From: Acidaminococcaceae bacterium
GTDB lineage: Bacteria; Bacillota; Negativicutes; Acidaminococcales; Acidaminococcaceae
Assembly: GCA_022653215.1 (NCBI GenBank)
Contig: JALCSJ010000017.1
Coordinates: 1-19,651 of the forward strand
Reading direction: 5' to 3'
Length of the DNA: 19,651 nucleotides
The position numbers were made by a program, and so were the translations under genes. Under the pieces are notes generated by a model. It saw only the letters and a program-made list of their open reading frames with translations. It searched no databases and had not been told where the DNA came from. Positions 7,305-14,403 of the stretch are shown one piece after another. The stretch's first letter is position 1. Every line of letters starts with the position of its first letter.

Positions 7305-8026
7305 AATTAACAGTTGCCTATGACGGAACTAATTACAATGGTTTTCAAAGACAAAAAAACGGTGTTGGGGTCCAGCAGGTTCTGGAAGGGGCTCTTACAG
7401 AATTATGCGGAGAAGAAATCTTGCTGAAGGCGGCAGGACGCACTGATGCCGGAGTTCATGCTTTGGGGCAGGTGGTATCTTTTTCTACTGCGGCTACGGT
7501 TCCTGCTTCCCATATTCCCAGGGCTATCAGACATTTGCTTCCCAAAGATATAGTCGTTTGTCAGGGCAAAGAGGTTGGAGAAGACTTTCATGCCCGCTAC
7601 AGCGCTAAGGAAAAGACCTATTGTTATAAGATCTTTTTAACAGATGTTGTTAATCCCTGTTTGCGTAACTATGCTTGGGAAATCAAAGGCTGTCTTGATT
7701 ACAAGGCCATGAATGAGGCGGCAGAGTGCTTAATAGGCACTCATGATTTCAGTGCTTTTCGCAATTCAGGCAGTGAAATGACTACACCGATAAGGACTCT
7801 GACTGAGGCACACTGGACGCAGCAGGGAAATGAACTGATTTTTACCATTACCGGTAACAGTTTTTTATATCGTATGGTACGCAATATAGTTGGATGTCTG
7901 GTGAAAGTAGGGCAAAGAAAAATAACTCCGGATAAATTCAAGAAAATTATGCTGGCCGGGGAACGTAAAGCTGTAGGCATGGCAGCTCCGGCCCAAGGTT
8001 TATATTTAATGCACGTGCAGTACTAA
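7292..8026 (+). CDS. truA: tRNA pseudouridine(38-40) synthase TruA
   Basis: TruA isomerises uridines 38, 39 and 40 in the anticodon stem-loop of many tRNAs to pseudouridine. From ATG 7292 the protein is 244 aa, a normal length. The catalytic aspartate is D52 in GRTDAGVHA, and IKLTVAYDGTNYNGFQRQ forms the N-terminal strand typical of the family. FLYRMVRNIVG near residue 190-200 is another family signature. An in-frame ATG at 7277 lacks a ribosome binding site, whereas GGGGCGG lies 6 bases before 7292, so the shorter form is chosen. It overlaps ecfT by 13 bases and is the last gene of that unit; rplM and rpsI, often next in Firmicutes, are not here. Confidence 0.94.
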   Translation: MGHIKLTVAYDGTNYNGFQRQKNGVGVQQVLEGALTELCGEEILLKAAGRTDAGVHALGQVVSFSTAATVPASHIPRAIRHLLPKDIVVCQGKEVGEDFHARYSAKEKTYCYKIFLTDVVNPCLRNYAWEIKGCLDYKAMNEAAECLIGTHDFSAFRNSGSEMTTPIRTLTEAHWTQQGNELIFTITGNSFLYRMVRNIVGCLVKVGQRKITPDKFKKIMLAGERKAVGMAAPAQGLYLMHVQY

Positions 8027-8062
8027 AACAGGCTCCTTTCGGTCTTTTGGCATAAAAAAAAT

Positions 8063-8110
8063 GGACTGCAGCACAATGGCTTTTTGTCATTATGCTGCAG
8101 TCCTTTGGTT
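8063..8110 (+). terminator. Strong terminator hairpin after truA, probably bidirectional
   Basis: A 16-bp stem with one mismatch (GGACTGCAGCA at 8063-8073 pairs with TGCTGCAGTCC at 8093-8103, and the inner part continues with AATG/CATT). A run of eight A residues stands before it and a T-rich stretch (TTTGGTTTT) after it, so it can stop transcripts from either side. It lies in the convergent gap between truA and the - strand tRNA genes. Confidence 0.8.
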
Positions 8111-8118
8111 TTCAGACA

Positions 8119-8149
8119 ATAAAAAAACACTAAGAATAATCTCAGTGTT
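8119..8149 (-). terminator. Terminator of the tRNA-Gln/tRNA-Glu unit
   Basis: Read on the - strand, a 10-bp stem (8149-8140 pairing with 8135-8126, one G-U pair) with a 4-base loop is followed by seven T residues. It sits 17 bases past the 3' end of tRNA-Glu, as expected for the end of that transcript. Confidence 0.85.
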
Positions 8150-8165
8150 AAAGTTGATTTTAATT

Positions 8166-8240
8166 TGGTAGCGCCAACGAGAATCGAACTCGTGATTTCG
8201 CCTTGAGAGGGCGACGTCTTAGCCGCTTGACCATGGCGCC
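8166..8240 (-). tRNA. tRNA-Glu (anticodon CTC)
   Basis: The - strand folds into a complete 75-base cloverleaf with encoded CCA. The acceptor stem is GGCGCCA / TGGCGCT with a G1-U72 wobble pair, followed by discriminator A and CCA. The D arm is 16 bases, the anticodon stem is TCGCC / GGCGA and the loop is CTCTCAA, giving anticodon CTC. The T arm is ACGAG-TTCGATT-CTCGT. C34 would read GAG codons only, so a TTC isoacceptor is expected elsewhere. It is the second gene of a two-tRNA transcript, 17 bases after tRNA-Gln. Confidence 0.95.
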
Positions 8241-8257
8241 AGGTAATAAATATAAAA

Positions 8258-8331
8258 TGGCTCCGGGGCTAGGGCTCGAACCCAGACTAGAAGATCCAGA
8301 ATCTCCTGTGCTACCATTACACCACCCCGGA
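8258..8331 (-). tRNA. tRNA-Gln (anticodon CTG)
   Basis: The - strand folds into a 74-base cloverleaf with encoded CCA. The acceptor stem is TCCGGGG / CCCCGGA, a perfect 7-bp helix that begins with a U1-A72 pair, a feature of bacterial tRNA-Gln that is known to be read by GatCAB. The anticodon stem is GGAGA / TCTTC and the loop TTCTGGA gives anticodon CTG, reading CAG. The T arm is CTGGG-TTCGAGC-CCTAG. The D arm is one base shorter than that of the adjacent tRNA-Glu. A promoter lies about 50 bases upstream on the - strand. Confidence 0.95.
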
Positions 8332-8379
8332 ATGTACTTAACTCACAGTACAATGGACAGTCTCCTGTGCCACTCAATT

Positions 8380-8408
8380 AGTATAAGCAAAAATAAAAGG
8401 ACTGTCAA
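8380..8408 (-). promoter_or_regulatory. Promoter of the tRNA-Gln/tRNA-Glu unit
   Basis: On the - strand, TTGACA (8408-8403) and TATACT (8385-8380) are separated by exactly 17 bases. The -35 box is perfect and the -10 has one change from TATAAT, as expected for a strong stable-RNA promoter. Transcription would begin near 8373, about 40 bases before the mature tRNA-Gln end. Confidence 0.85.
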
Positions 8409-8424
8409 GGAAAAAAATAAAAAA

Positions 8425-8453
8425 TTGTTCATTTAATAAAAATTTGTTAAACT
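8425..8453 (+). promoter_or_regulatory. Candidate promoter for the FecCD-type permease gene
   Basis: TTGTTC (8425-8430) and TAAACT (8448-8453) are 17 bases apart in a very AT-rich stretch just upstream of the permease gene. Each box matches consensus at four positions, so this is weaker than the other promoters in the window. It diverges from the tRNA promoter. The transcript would have a leader of only about 25 bases, too short for a riboswitch. Confidence 0.4.
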
Positions 8454-8485
8454 AATAACGTATGACATCCGGAAGGGAGAAAAAT

Positions 8486-9481
8486 ATGAAGGACAAAAAA
8501 GGAGCTTGGCTGGCAGGACTATTGATGCTGCTTTTGGCAGTAGTGGCCCTGTCTCTTTTTCAAGGACAAGTTAAGATAAATATGGCAGAACTTTTAGCAG
8601 GAAAACTGACCGCTCAGCAACAGGGGGTTTTCTGGTATATTCGTCTGCCCAGAACTGTAGTAGGACTTTTGGCAGGAGGTGCTTTGGGAATCAGCGGAGC
8701 TGTTTTACAAGGACTTTTTGCTAACCCTTTGGCAGATCCGGGCATCATAGGAGTTTCGGGAGGGGCTGCTTTGGGTGCTGTTCTGGCCATGGTAACCGGT
8801 ATAAGTGCCCAGTATTTTCTAATGACACCTTTGGCGGCGTTTTTAGGGGCTTTGGGGGCGGTGTTTTTTACTATTGTCTTGGCCTGGCACAAAGGGAGAA
8901 TTTCTCCTGTATCGTTGCTTTTGGCAGGAGTGGCGGTAAGTGTTTTCTTTGGGGCATTAACTTCGGGACTTTTAACTTTTGCTCCCGATAAAACCATGCA
9001 TCAATATTTATTTTGGATGGTGGGAGGGTTGGATTATCGCAGCTGGGAACATATCTATCTGGCCGGTCCTTTTATTATAACAGGGATAATTGCTTTGTGT
9101 TTTTTGGGCAGGCAGCTGAATGTTCTGTCATTAGGAGATTTAGAGGCCCGGGCCCTGGGCATGAAGGTATCTTGTTTTAGAATAATATTTTTGTGTCTGG
9201 TGGCTTTTGTAACAGCAGCCGCTGTCTGCGTCAGTGGCAATATTGGTTTTGTGGGACTTATTATTCCGCATATTATTCGAATGTTTGTAGGAGGGGACAA
9301 TAGGCTGGTACTACCATTTAGTGCTTTGGCAGGTGGGGCTTTTTTGGTTTTTTGCGATACATTGGGACGGATGCTTTTTACTCCTGTGGAAATCAGGGTG
9401 GGTATTATGACGTCAGTACTGGGTGCTCCTTATTTTCTGTATTTACTAAAAAAAATGGGAAATAATAGTTTCGGAGAGTGA
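8486..9481 (+). CDS. FecCD/BtuC-family ABC transporter permease (iron chelate, heme or corrinoid import)
   Basis: This is an integral membrane permease of type II ABC importers that bring metal chelates across the cytoplasmic membrane. From ATG 8486 it is 331 aa, the usual size, with about ten hydrophobic segments. Family signatures are RLPRTVVGLLAGGALGISGA, the region GLFANPLADPGIIGVSGGA at about 75-95, GFVGLIIPHIIRMFVG near 255-270 and the C-terminal GAPYFLYLL. An in-frame ATG at 8462 has no ribosome binding site; GGAAGGGAG lies 6 bases before 8486. No terminator separates it from the receptor gene, and the partner binding protein and ATPase lie downstream, so together they form one transporter. 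The ligand cannot be read from the sequence. Confidence 0.92.
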   Translation: MKDKKGAWLAGLLMLLLAVVALSLFQGQVKINMAELLAGKLTAQQQGVFWYIRLPRTVVGLLAGGALGISGAVLQGLFANPLADPGIIGVSGGAALGAVLAMVTGISAQYFLMTPLAAFLGALGAVFFTIVLAWHKGRISPVSLLLAGVAVSVFFGALTSGLLTFAPDKTMHQYLFWMVGGLDYRSWEHIYLAGPFIITGIIALCFLGRQLNVLSLGDLEARALGMKVSCFRIIFLCLVAFVTAAAVCVSGNIGFVGLIIPHIIRMFVGGDNRLVLPFSALAGGAFLVFCDTLGRMLFTPVEIRVGIMTSVLGAPYFLYLLKKMGNNSFGE

Positions 9482-9502
9482 TATGTTTTCATAGAATTCT
9501 TA

Positions 9503-9531
9503 TTGGGAAAAACAATTTCTTAGTGTATAAT
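9503..9531 (+). promoter_or_regulatory. Promoter upstream of the TonB-dependent receptor gene
   Basis: TTGGGA (9503-9508) and a perfect TATAAT (9526-9531) are spaced by 17 bases. They lie in the 122-base gap after the permease gene and would give a leader of about 65 bases. The receptor, binding protein and ATPase can thus be transcribed apart from the permease. I see no recognisable Fur box or cobalamin riboswitch in this gap. Confidence 0.7.
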
Positions 9532-9603
9532 AAATTTTGTGCGTTATTACAATAAAAGCAAATATAAAAAGCAGAAAGATGCTATAAGAGGAGAACTTTT
9601 GTA

Positions 9604-11493
9604 ATGAGAAAACAAAGAGTGGGAAGAATTTTATTAGCTATTTTGGGGACTGCTGTTTTAACTGGTTCGGCTCAAGCTTCCGATAAAGCAGTCGGTTCGG
9701 ATCTGGACAAGGTAGTAATTACTGCCAATAGAATTGCCAACAAAAAAATTGATACGCCTGCTAATGTTAATGTGATTACCGCCAAAGAAATAGAAACCAA
9801 GGGTTATATTAACGTAGGTGAGGCCTTGGATAACGTAGCCGGCTGCAATGTTTTGCAAAGCGGTGTTGGTGCCAACGAAAAAAGAATCATGTTAAATGGG
9901 GATTTACGGGTTGTGGTCTTAGTAGACGGAAAAAGAGTCAATATTAATATGGGAACTATGAGCCGTTCTACTTTTGACCTGGGAACCTTGCCACCCATAA
10001 ATATGGTTGACCATATTGAAGTGGTGAAAGGGGGCGCTTCTACTCTTTACGGAGCAGATGCAGTAGGAGGTGTGATAAACATTATCACAAAAACTCCTGA
10101 GAAAAAGCAAGGACAGATTTCTGTGGGGTATGGTTCCATGGGAAAACAGGATATGAACCTTTCTTACGGAGGCAAAAGTGGCAAGACAAGCTTTATTCTT
10201 GCAGCGGGCCGGGAAAAGCAATCTTATTTCAAATATAAAAATAACGAGGGCGATATTAAACATTGGCCGGGCAGCTCCAACTATACCCAAGATAGAGTAT
10301 CTTTAAAATTAAGCCAGGATATTACTTCTTCAACGGCATTGACTTTAGCTTATGATTATTCCAATATGGACGGAGTTTATCCTTACAGTGTTAATTACGT
10401 TTCTCCTTCCGCACTCAATAAAAAGACTAATAATGTGGCTTTACGTTATGACTGGAATAAAGACACTGATAAAAGCGGTTATTTGACAGTGTACAGAAAT
10501 TATTACGGTTACTATAATTTTGGTGATATGAGTGAACGTACCTATGGATTTGAAGGACAGCAAAGCTTTGTCACCGGTAAGGACAACAAAATAATTGCCG
10601 GGCTGGAATATAAAAATGCCTCCGGGGAAAATAGCCAGTCATATGAAGGAACTAAAGGTATTAACAATAAAGCTGTTTTCCTTCAGGACCAGTGGCAATT
10701 TGCTCCTACTTGGCAGCTTAATGCCGGACTTAGATATGATAAACATAGTAATGCAGGCAATAAGACTACCGGCAGCCTTGCTTTAAACAAGAAATTCAAC
10801 GAAGACAGTCATGCCTATCTTTCTTGGAGCCAGGTATTTAAGGCTCCTTCCATTGATGATTTATATTATTTTTATGACATGGGTGCCTGGGGCAAATATG
10901 TGGGTAATGAAAATCTTAAACCTGAAACCGGCAACGTTTGGACCATTGGTTATGACTTTAAAACTTCTCCCAGCACAGAAATCAATTTAAGTGCTTTTTA
11001 TAGTAAACTGCATGATGCCATTAATTGGCATACCAGTGACTACATGAATTACTATGCAGAAAATGTGGACAAGGAAACAAAACGTGGTCTGGAAATCGCC
11101 GTCCTTCATAAGCTCAATGCTAATGTGGATTTGACCGGCTCCTATACTTATGCCAAAGTAGAAGATAACTATGGAAATACAGGCTACAAGCGGGATTATG
11201 ATTATGTGCCGAACTTGTATCGTTTTGGGGTGCGGTATCACAATAAATTGTGGAATATTGATCTGGTAGCCAAGGGCGCCAATGGCTTAAGTGAGGCAAG
11301 CTATGGAGAACCTAGTTATCTGACACTGGATTTAAATACTAGATACAAAATTAATAAAGACGTAACTGCTTATCTGAAGCTTTATAATCTGACAAATGCT
11401 GCCTATGGGGAGCAAGCAGGCGTAGTAAATGGCCAGGATAGCTATCCTATGGCGGCCAGAAGCTTTCTGGCAGGGCTGGAGTACAAGTTCTAA
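9604..11493 (+). CDS. TonB-dependent outer-membrane receptor, BtuB-like
   Basis: A ligand-gated 22-strand barrel for energised import across the outer membrane. The protein is 629 aa. A signal peptide (cleavage near AQA-SD, residues 25/26) is followed by a TonB box-like DKVVITA (35-41), which resembles DTLVVTA of BtuB. The plug domain (about 45-165) has VLVDGKRV and GGASTLYGADAVGGVINIITK. The rest is rich in alternating aromatic and polar strands and includes SQVFKAPSIDDLYY with NENLKPETG. It ends YKF, a C-terminal phenylalanine as used by the BAM complex. This gene shows that the cell has an outer membrane. Neighbouring permease, binding protein and ATPase match a metal-chelate or corrinoid route. 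BtuB is the best-known relative, but an iron or heme receptor is also possible. Confidence 0.93.
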   Translation: MRKQRVGRILLAILGTAVLTGSAQASDKAVGSDLDKVVITANRIANKKIDTPANVNVITAKEIETKGYINVGEALDNVAGCNVLQSGVGANEKRIMLNGDLRVVVLVDGKRVNINMGTMSRSTFDLGTLPPINMVDHIEVVKGGASTLYGADAVGGVINIITKTPEKKQGQISVGYGSMGKQDMNLSYGGKSGKTSFILAAGREKQSYFKYKNNEGDIKHWPGSSNYTQDRVSLKLSQDITSSTALTLAYDYSNMDGVYPYSVNYVSPSALNKKTNNVALRYDWNKDTDKSGYLTVYRNYYGYYNFGDMSERTYGFEGQQSFVTGKDNKIIAGLEYKNASGENSQSYEGTKGINNKAVFLQDQWQFAPTWQLNAGLRYDKHSNAGNKTTGSLALNKKFNEDSHAYLSWSQVFKAPSIDDLYYFYDMGAWGKYVGNENLKPETGNVWTIGYDFKTSPSTEINLSAFYSKLHDAINWHTSDYMNYYAENVDKETKRGLEIAVLHKLNANVDLTGSYTYAKVEDNYGNTGYKRDYDYVPNLYRFGVRYHNKLWNIDLVAKGANGLSEASYGEPSYLTLDLNTRYKINKDVTAYLKLYNLTNAAYGEQAGVVNGQDSYPMAARSFLAGLEYKF

Positions 11494-11521
11494 AGAGCAG
11501 GGAACATAGAGGTGAAGCAAG

Positions 11522-12493
11522 GTGAAGAAATATGTTGTACTATTTTTGTGTTTCCTGTTTTTTGTAACAGGGTGTGGTAATACTAAAGAGCTCAAAACAC
11601 CTGAATATAAATCAGCATACGAAGTAACGGATTATCAAGGAACTAAAATTAAGCTTGCTCATAAGCCTCAAAGAATAATTACTGATTCTTTTGGCCTGGA
11701 CGAAATTGTTTTGGGCCTTGTACCGGTAGAAAAGTTGGCGGCAGTTAATTATCTTGATCAGGATCCGGCTATTTCTTTTATTGCCGGGGAAACAAAAAAC
11801 ATTAAACATACCTTGAAAAATTATGGCACTGAAGAAATCCTGTCCTTGCATCCTGATATGTTTATTGCTTCTACTTGGACAGATACAGCGAAAATACAAA
11901 CCTTGCGTCAAATGAACATTCCTGTGGTGGTGTGCCGGGGACCGGCCAGCGTAAAAGAAGTAAAAGCTAATGTGTCCCTGGTGGCGGCTGCCCTGGGAGA
12001 GAAGGACAGAGGCAAAAACATTAATGAACAAGTAGATGCAGAGTTGGCAAAGATTGCTGAAGTTCTTAAAAAACAGCATAAACCTCAACCTATAGTCCTT
12101 TTGGTTTCTCTTATGAGCAGTTACGGCGGCACCGGTTCTCTGTATGATGCTCTTTGCCGGCAAGCCGGACTGGTAAACGGTATTGCCAAAGTCGGTATTA
12201 AGAATGGAGAATTTTTGGCCAAAGAATTAGTAGTACAGGCCAATCCTGATTTATTTATTCTGTCTGCCCCCAGTCAGTCTGACGAAAAGCAATATGCTCA
12301 ATACAGAAAACAGTTTATGTCTGATCCGGCGCTGCAAAGCTTGACGGGTATTAAAAATGTTGCAGTACTTCCTGACCGTTATATTTATTGTTCATCACAA
12401 AATATTGTTTATGGCATAAAAGCTTTGGCCAATAAAGGCTATGGGCAAGAGCTTTTTCCCATGAATCATGAAATTTGTATTAAGGGTTACTAG
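11522..12493 (+). CDS. Substrate-binding lipoprotein of the ABC importer (BtuF/FecB type)
   Basis: This protein would capture the ligand in the periplasm and deliver it to the permease. It is 323 aa, starting at GTG 11522 with an AGAGGTG site 5 bases upstream. The signal peptide ends in a lipobox with C18 (VTGC-GN), so the protein should be lipid-anchored to the cytoplasmic membrane. The mature part matches the type III (helical backbone) binding-protein fold: an early strand PQRIITDSFGLDEIVLGL, then LSLHPDMFIASTWTD with the typical hinge and long helix, and VVCRGPASVKEVKANVSLVAAALG. It follows the receptor gene by 28 bases. Ligand specificity is not evident. Confidence 0.9.
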   Translation: MKKYVVLFLCFLFFVTGCGNTKELKTPEYKSAYEVTDYQGTKIKLAHKPQRIITDSFGLDEIVLGLVPVEKLAAVNYLDQDPAISFIAGETKNIKHTLKNYGTEEILSLHPDMFIASTWTDTAKIQTLRQMNIPVVVCRGPASVKEVKANVSLVAAALGEKDRGKNINEQVDAELAKIAEVLKKQHKPQPIVLLVSLMSSYGGTGSLYDALCRQAGLVNGIAKVGIKNGEFLAKELVVQANPDLFILSAPSQSDEKQYAQYRKQFMSDPALQSLTGIKNVAVLPDRYIYCSSQNIVYGIKALANKGYGQELFPMNHEICIKGY

Positions 12494-12546
12494 ATTATTT
12501 ATGTGACTTGAACTTATATGAAACAATTGCCTGAGGAGAATATTTC

Positions 12547-13374
12547 ATGAGTGAAGGAATTCTGACAGTAAAAAACGGGACTTTTGGTTACGAAAACAAA
12601 ATAGTGTTAAGCAAAGTAAATTTTTCCGTGACTAAGGGCACCCTTGTTGGTCTAGTGGGACCCAATGGCATAGGCAAAAGCACTTTGCTGGAAACTTTAC
12701 GTGGTTTACTGCCTCTTATGGCCGGGGAAATAACTCTGGAGGGGGAAAATATTGCCAAATTGAGTGAAAAAGCCTTTGCCAAGAAGGCAGCCTATCTAAG
12801 GCAGCACAATCAATTGCCTTTTGCTTATACAGTTAAAGAAGTGGTGGCAGCCGGAAGATATCCTTATTTAGATTGGTGGCAGCAAAAGGATAAGAACGGC
12901 GATGAACTTGTGAATGAATGTATGGATTGCCTGCAGGTGAGAAAATTACAGAACAGGCCGGTCAATCAATTGTCCGGCGGTCAGAGACAAAGGGTCCTTT
13001 TAGCCAAGGTTTTGGCTCAGCAAACCGCAATATTATTTTTAGATGAACCAACTGCGGATCTGGACTTTGTTTTTACAGAAGAACTTTTCCGCTTTGCCCA
13101 GCTTTTATCCCAGGCAGGCAAGACCGTAATTATGGCTGTCCATGAATTAAATTTAGCCTATAAATATTGCTCGGAAATTTTACTTTTGGAGCAGGGTGGG
13201 CTTTTAGCGACAGGTCAGCCGGAGAAAGTTATGACTGAAGAGAATTTGTCAGCTTCTTATGGGGTTCCTGTCAGTGTACAAAGTAATATCGTTACCGGAG
13301 GCATTGATGTCAGTGCTCCGGGACAAATTTCCGAAGAGATACAAAAAGAATTATTGCTGAAAATATGTAAATAA
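12547..13374 (+). CDS. ABC transporter ATP-binding protein of the FecE/BtuD type
   Basis: This cytoplasmic ATPase powers the importer formed with the FecCD-type permease and the binding lipoprotein. It is 275 aa. It shows Walker A GPNGIGKST (38-46), a Q-loop near YLRQHNQLPFAYTVKEVVAAGRYPY (typical of metal-chelate ATPases), signature LSGGQRQ (142-148), Walker B with E167 (LFLDEPT), and the switch histidine H199. A GAGGAG site precedes the ATG. It lies 53 bases after the binding-protein gene. No terminator is visible at its end, and a new promoter begins 22 bases downstream, so some read-through into the next gene is possible. Confidence 0.93.
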   Translation: MSEGILTVKNGTFGYENKIVLSKVNFSVTKGTLVGLVGPNGIGKSTLLETLRGLLPLMAGEITLEGENIAKLSEKAFAKKAAYLRQHNQLPFAYTVKEVVAAGRYPYLDWWQQKDKNGDELVNECMDCLQVRKLQNRPVNQLSGGQRQRVLLAKVLAQQTAILFLDEPTADLDFVFTEELFRFAQLLSQAGKTVIMAVHELNLAYKYCSEILLLEQGGLLATGQPEKVMTEENLSASYGVPVSVQSNIVTGGIDVSAPGQISEEIQKELLLKICK

Positions 13375-13395
13375 ATACCTCATCAAGGAGAAAAG

Positions 13396-13404
13396 TGCTA
13401 TAAT
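13396..13404 (+). promoter_or_regulatory. Extended -10 promoter of the DUF3298 protein gene
   Basis: TGCTATAAT (TG at 13396-13397, TATAAT at 13399-13404) is an extended -10 element with a perfect core. No good -35 box is found at the usual distance, which extended -10 promoters can tolerate. The leader to ATG 13440 would be about 30 bases. Confidence 0.6.
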
Positions 13405-13439
13405 TATTATGTAAACTAAATAATTCGGGGGTGTTTCCA

Positions 13440-14288
13440 ATGAAAATGTCTAAAAAAGTTTTGGCCACCTGCGCTGCTGCAGTAATGGCTGTGACTATGT
13501 CAGCAACTGCTTTTGCTTCTGCCATGAAAGTAACGAAGGATGAAGTAAAAACAAAGGGTGTAGAAGTTTCTGTACCTATGATTAGTGGTGCTCGCGGAGG
13601 TGCTGCTATTGACGAAAAAGTCAATATGACCTTGCTGGGCAATTCTTTTAATGCCATGGAAAGTTTTATTTCCACCAAGAAACCTGTAGAGCCCGCTAAT
13701 GAAGCAGAGTTCGTTAAAGCTTTCAAAAACAGTAAAGAAGCTAAAAAAGATGTAAAACAACTGGCGGAGTATCTAGACAACCGTCTGGAAAAAGACAGAG
13801 CACAAGTTGGACAAAAAGAACCTTATTATGTTCATGTATTCTATCAAATGAAGTCTGATCCGACTTTTGACAATCTTTTCTTATCTGTAGTACAAAAAGT
13901 TACTTCTTATACCGGCGGAGCTCACAGCAACGAAACAAGCCTGCCTGTTAATATTAATTTGCTTACCGGCAAAACTGCTACTTTAGCAGATATGTTTACC
14001 AAAGGTTCTGATTACAAAGGCCGCTTGCTGGGTCTTATGAAGATTCAGGCCAAAGGTGAGCAGCGTCTTGTTAATGCTGTAGAAAAAGCAGCTAAACTCA
14101 ATACTCAACCGGAAGGCTACTATGTTCCCAAGACTATTACCGGTAATGAGAAATTCTACACTAATTCCAAAGTAGGTTCTATTACTGTATTCTATGATCC
14201 CGGTGAAATAGCTCCTATTTCCGAAGGCACCAGAAGTTTTGAGTTCTCTTTGTCAGATATTGCCGACATTATTAGCTTAAAGAGATAA
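13440..14288 (+). CDS. Secreted DUF4163/DUF3298 (RsiV-like) protein
   Basis: A 282-aa protein of unknown role. It has a cleavable signal peptide (MKMSKKVLATC..., cleavage near AFA/ASA, residues 24-28) and no lipobox, so it should be periplasmic or secreted. The mature part fits a DUF4163 domain followed by DUF3298: YTGGAH (157-162) and FYDPGEIAPISEG (251-263) are family hallmarks, and TLADMF (181-186) is typical as well. The same pair forms the extracellular domain of the B. subtilis anti-sigma factor RsiV, where it binds lysozyme, and occurs in PdaC. There is no transmembrane helix or cytoplasmic anti-sigma segment here, and no sigma factor gene beside it. Start ATG 13440 has a GGGGGTG site; GTG 13431 is within that site and is rejected. 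It stands alone, between its own promoter and terminator. Confidence 0.85.
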   Translation: MKMSKKVLATCAAAVMAVTMSATAFASAMKVTKDEVKTKGVEVSVPMISGARGGAAIDEKVNMTLLGNSFNAMESFISTKKPVEPANEAEFVKAFKNSKEAKKDVKQLAEYLDNRLEKDRAQVGQKEPYYVHVFYQMKSDPTFDNLFLSVVQKVTSYTGGAHSNETSLPVNINLLTGKTATLADMFTKGSDYKGRLLGLMKIQAKGEQRLVNAVEKAAKLNTQPEGYYVPKTITGNEKFYTNSKVGSITVFYDPGEIAPISEGTRSFEFSLSDIADIISLKR

Positions 14289-14340
14289 ATCCCGAAGCTG
14301 ATTTGCTGATTATCTAATGTAAAGTTCAAAACAAAATTGC

Positions 14341-14377
14341 AAGGCTGCGCCAAGAACAAGGCGCAGCCTTATTTTAT
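14341..14377 (+). terminator. Terminator after the DUF3298 protein gene
   Basis: A perfect 11-bp stem (AAGGCTGCGCC / GGCGCAGCCTT) with an 8-base loop is followed by ATTTTAT. It is GC-rich and stands 52 bases past the stop codon, clearly isolating the gene from hsp20. Confidence 0.85.
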
Positions 14378-14403
14378 GGCTAAAGGAAAAAAATACCAAA
14401 ATA

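Noticed and set aside
8203..8436. A 77-codon + strand open frame across the tRNA region
   Set aside because: It runs antisense through tRNA-Glu and tRNA-Gln and has no ribosome binding site; the tRNA cloverleaves fully explain the sequence.
9482..9603. Cobalamin riboswitch or Fur box before the receptor gene
   Set aside because: The leader after the predicted promoter is only about 65 bases, far shorter than a cobalamin riboswitch, and no B12-box-like or GATAATGATTATCATTATC-like sequence is seen.
9604..11493. Naming the receptor btuB outright
   Set aside because: The TonB box and plug resemble BtuB, but these features are shared with many iron and heme receptors, and no corrinoid-specific context is present.
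11612..12163. A 183-codon - strand open frame inside the binding-protein gene
   Set aside because: The + strand frame encodes a clear lipoprotein with lipobox and fold; the - strand product is cysteine- and aromatic-rich without any recognisable motif or start signal.
13310..13780. A 156-codon - strand open frame spanning the promoter and start of the DUF3298 gene
   Set aside because: It covers the extended -10 promoter and signal-peptide region of a well supported + strand gene; the serine/threonine-rich product looks like a reverse-complement shadow.
13440..14288. Calling this gene the anti-sigma factor rsiV
   Set aside because: It has a cleavable signal peptide instead of a cytoplasmic anti-sigma segment and membrane helix, and no ECF sigma factor gene is adjacent.
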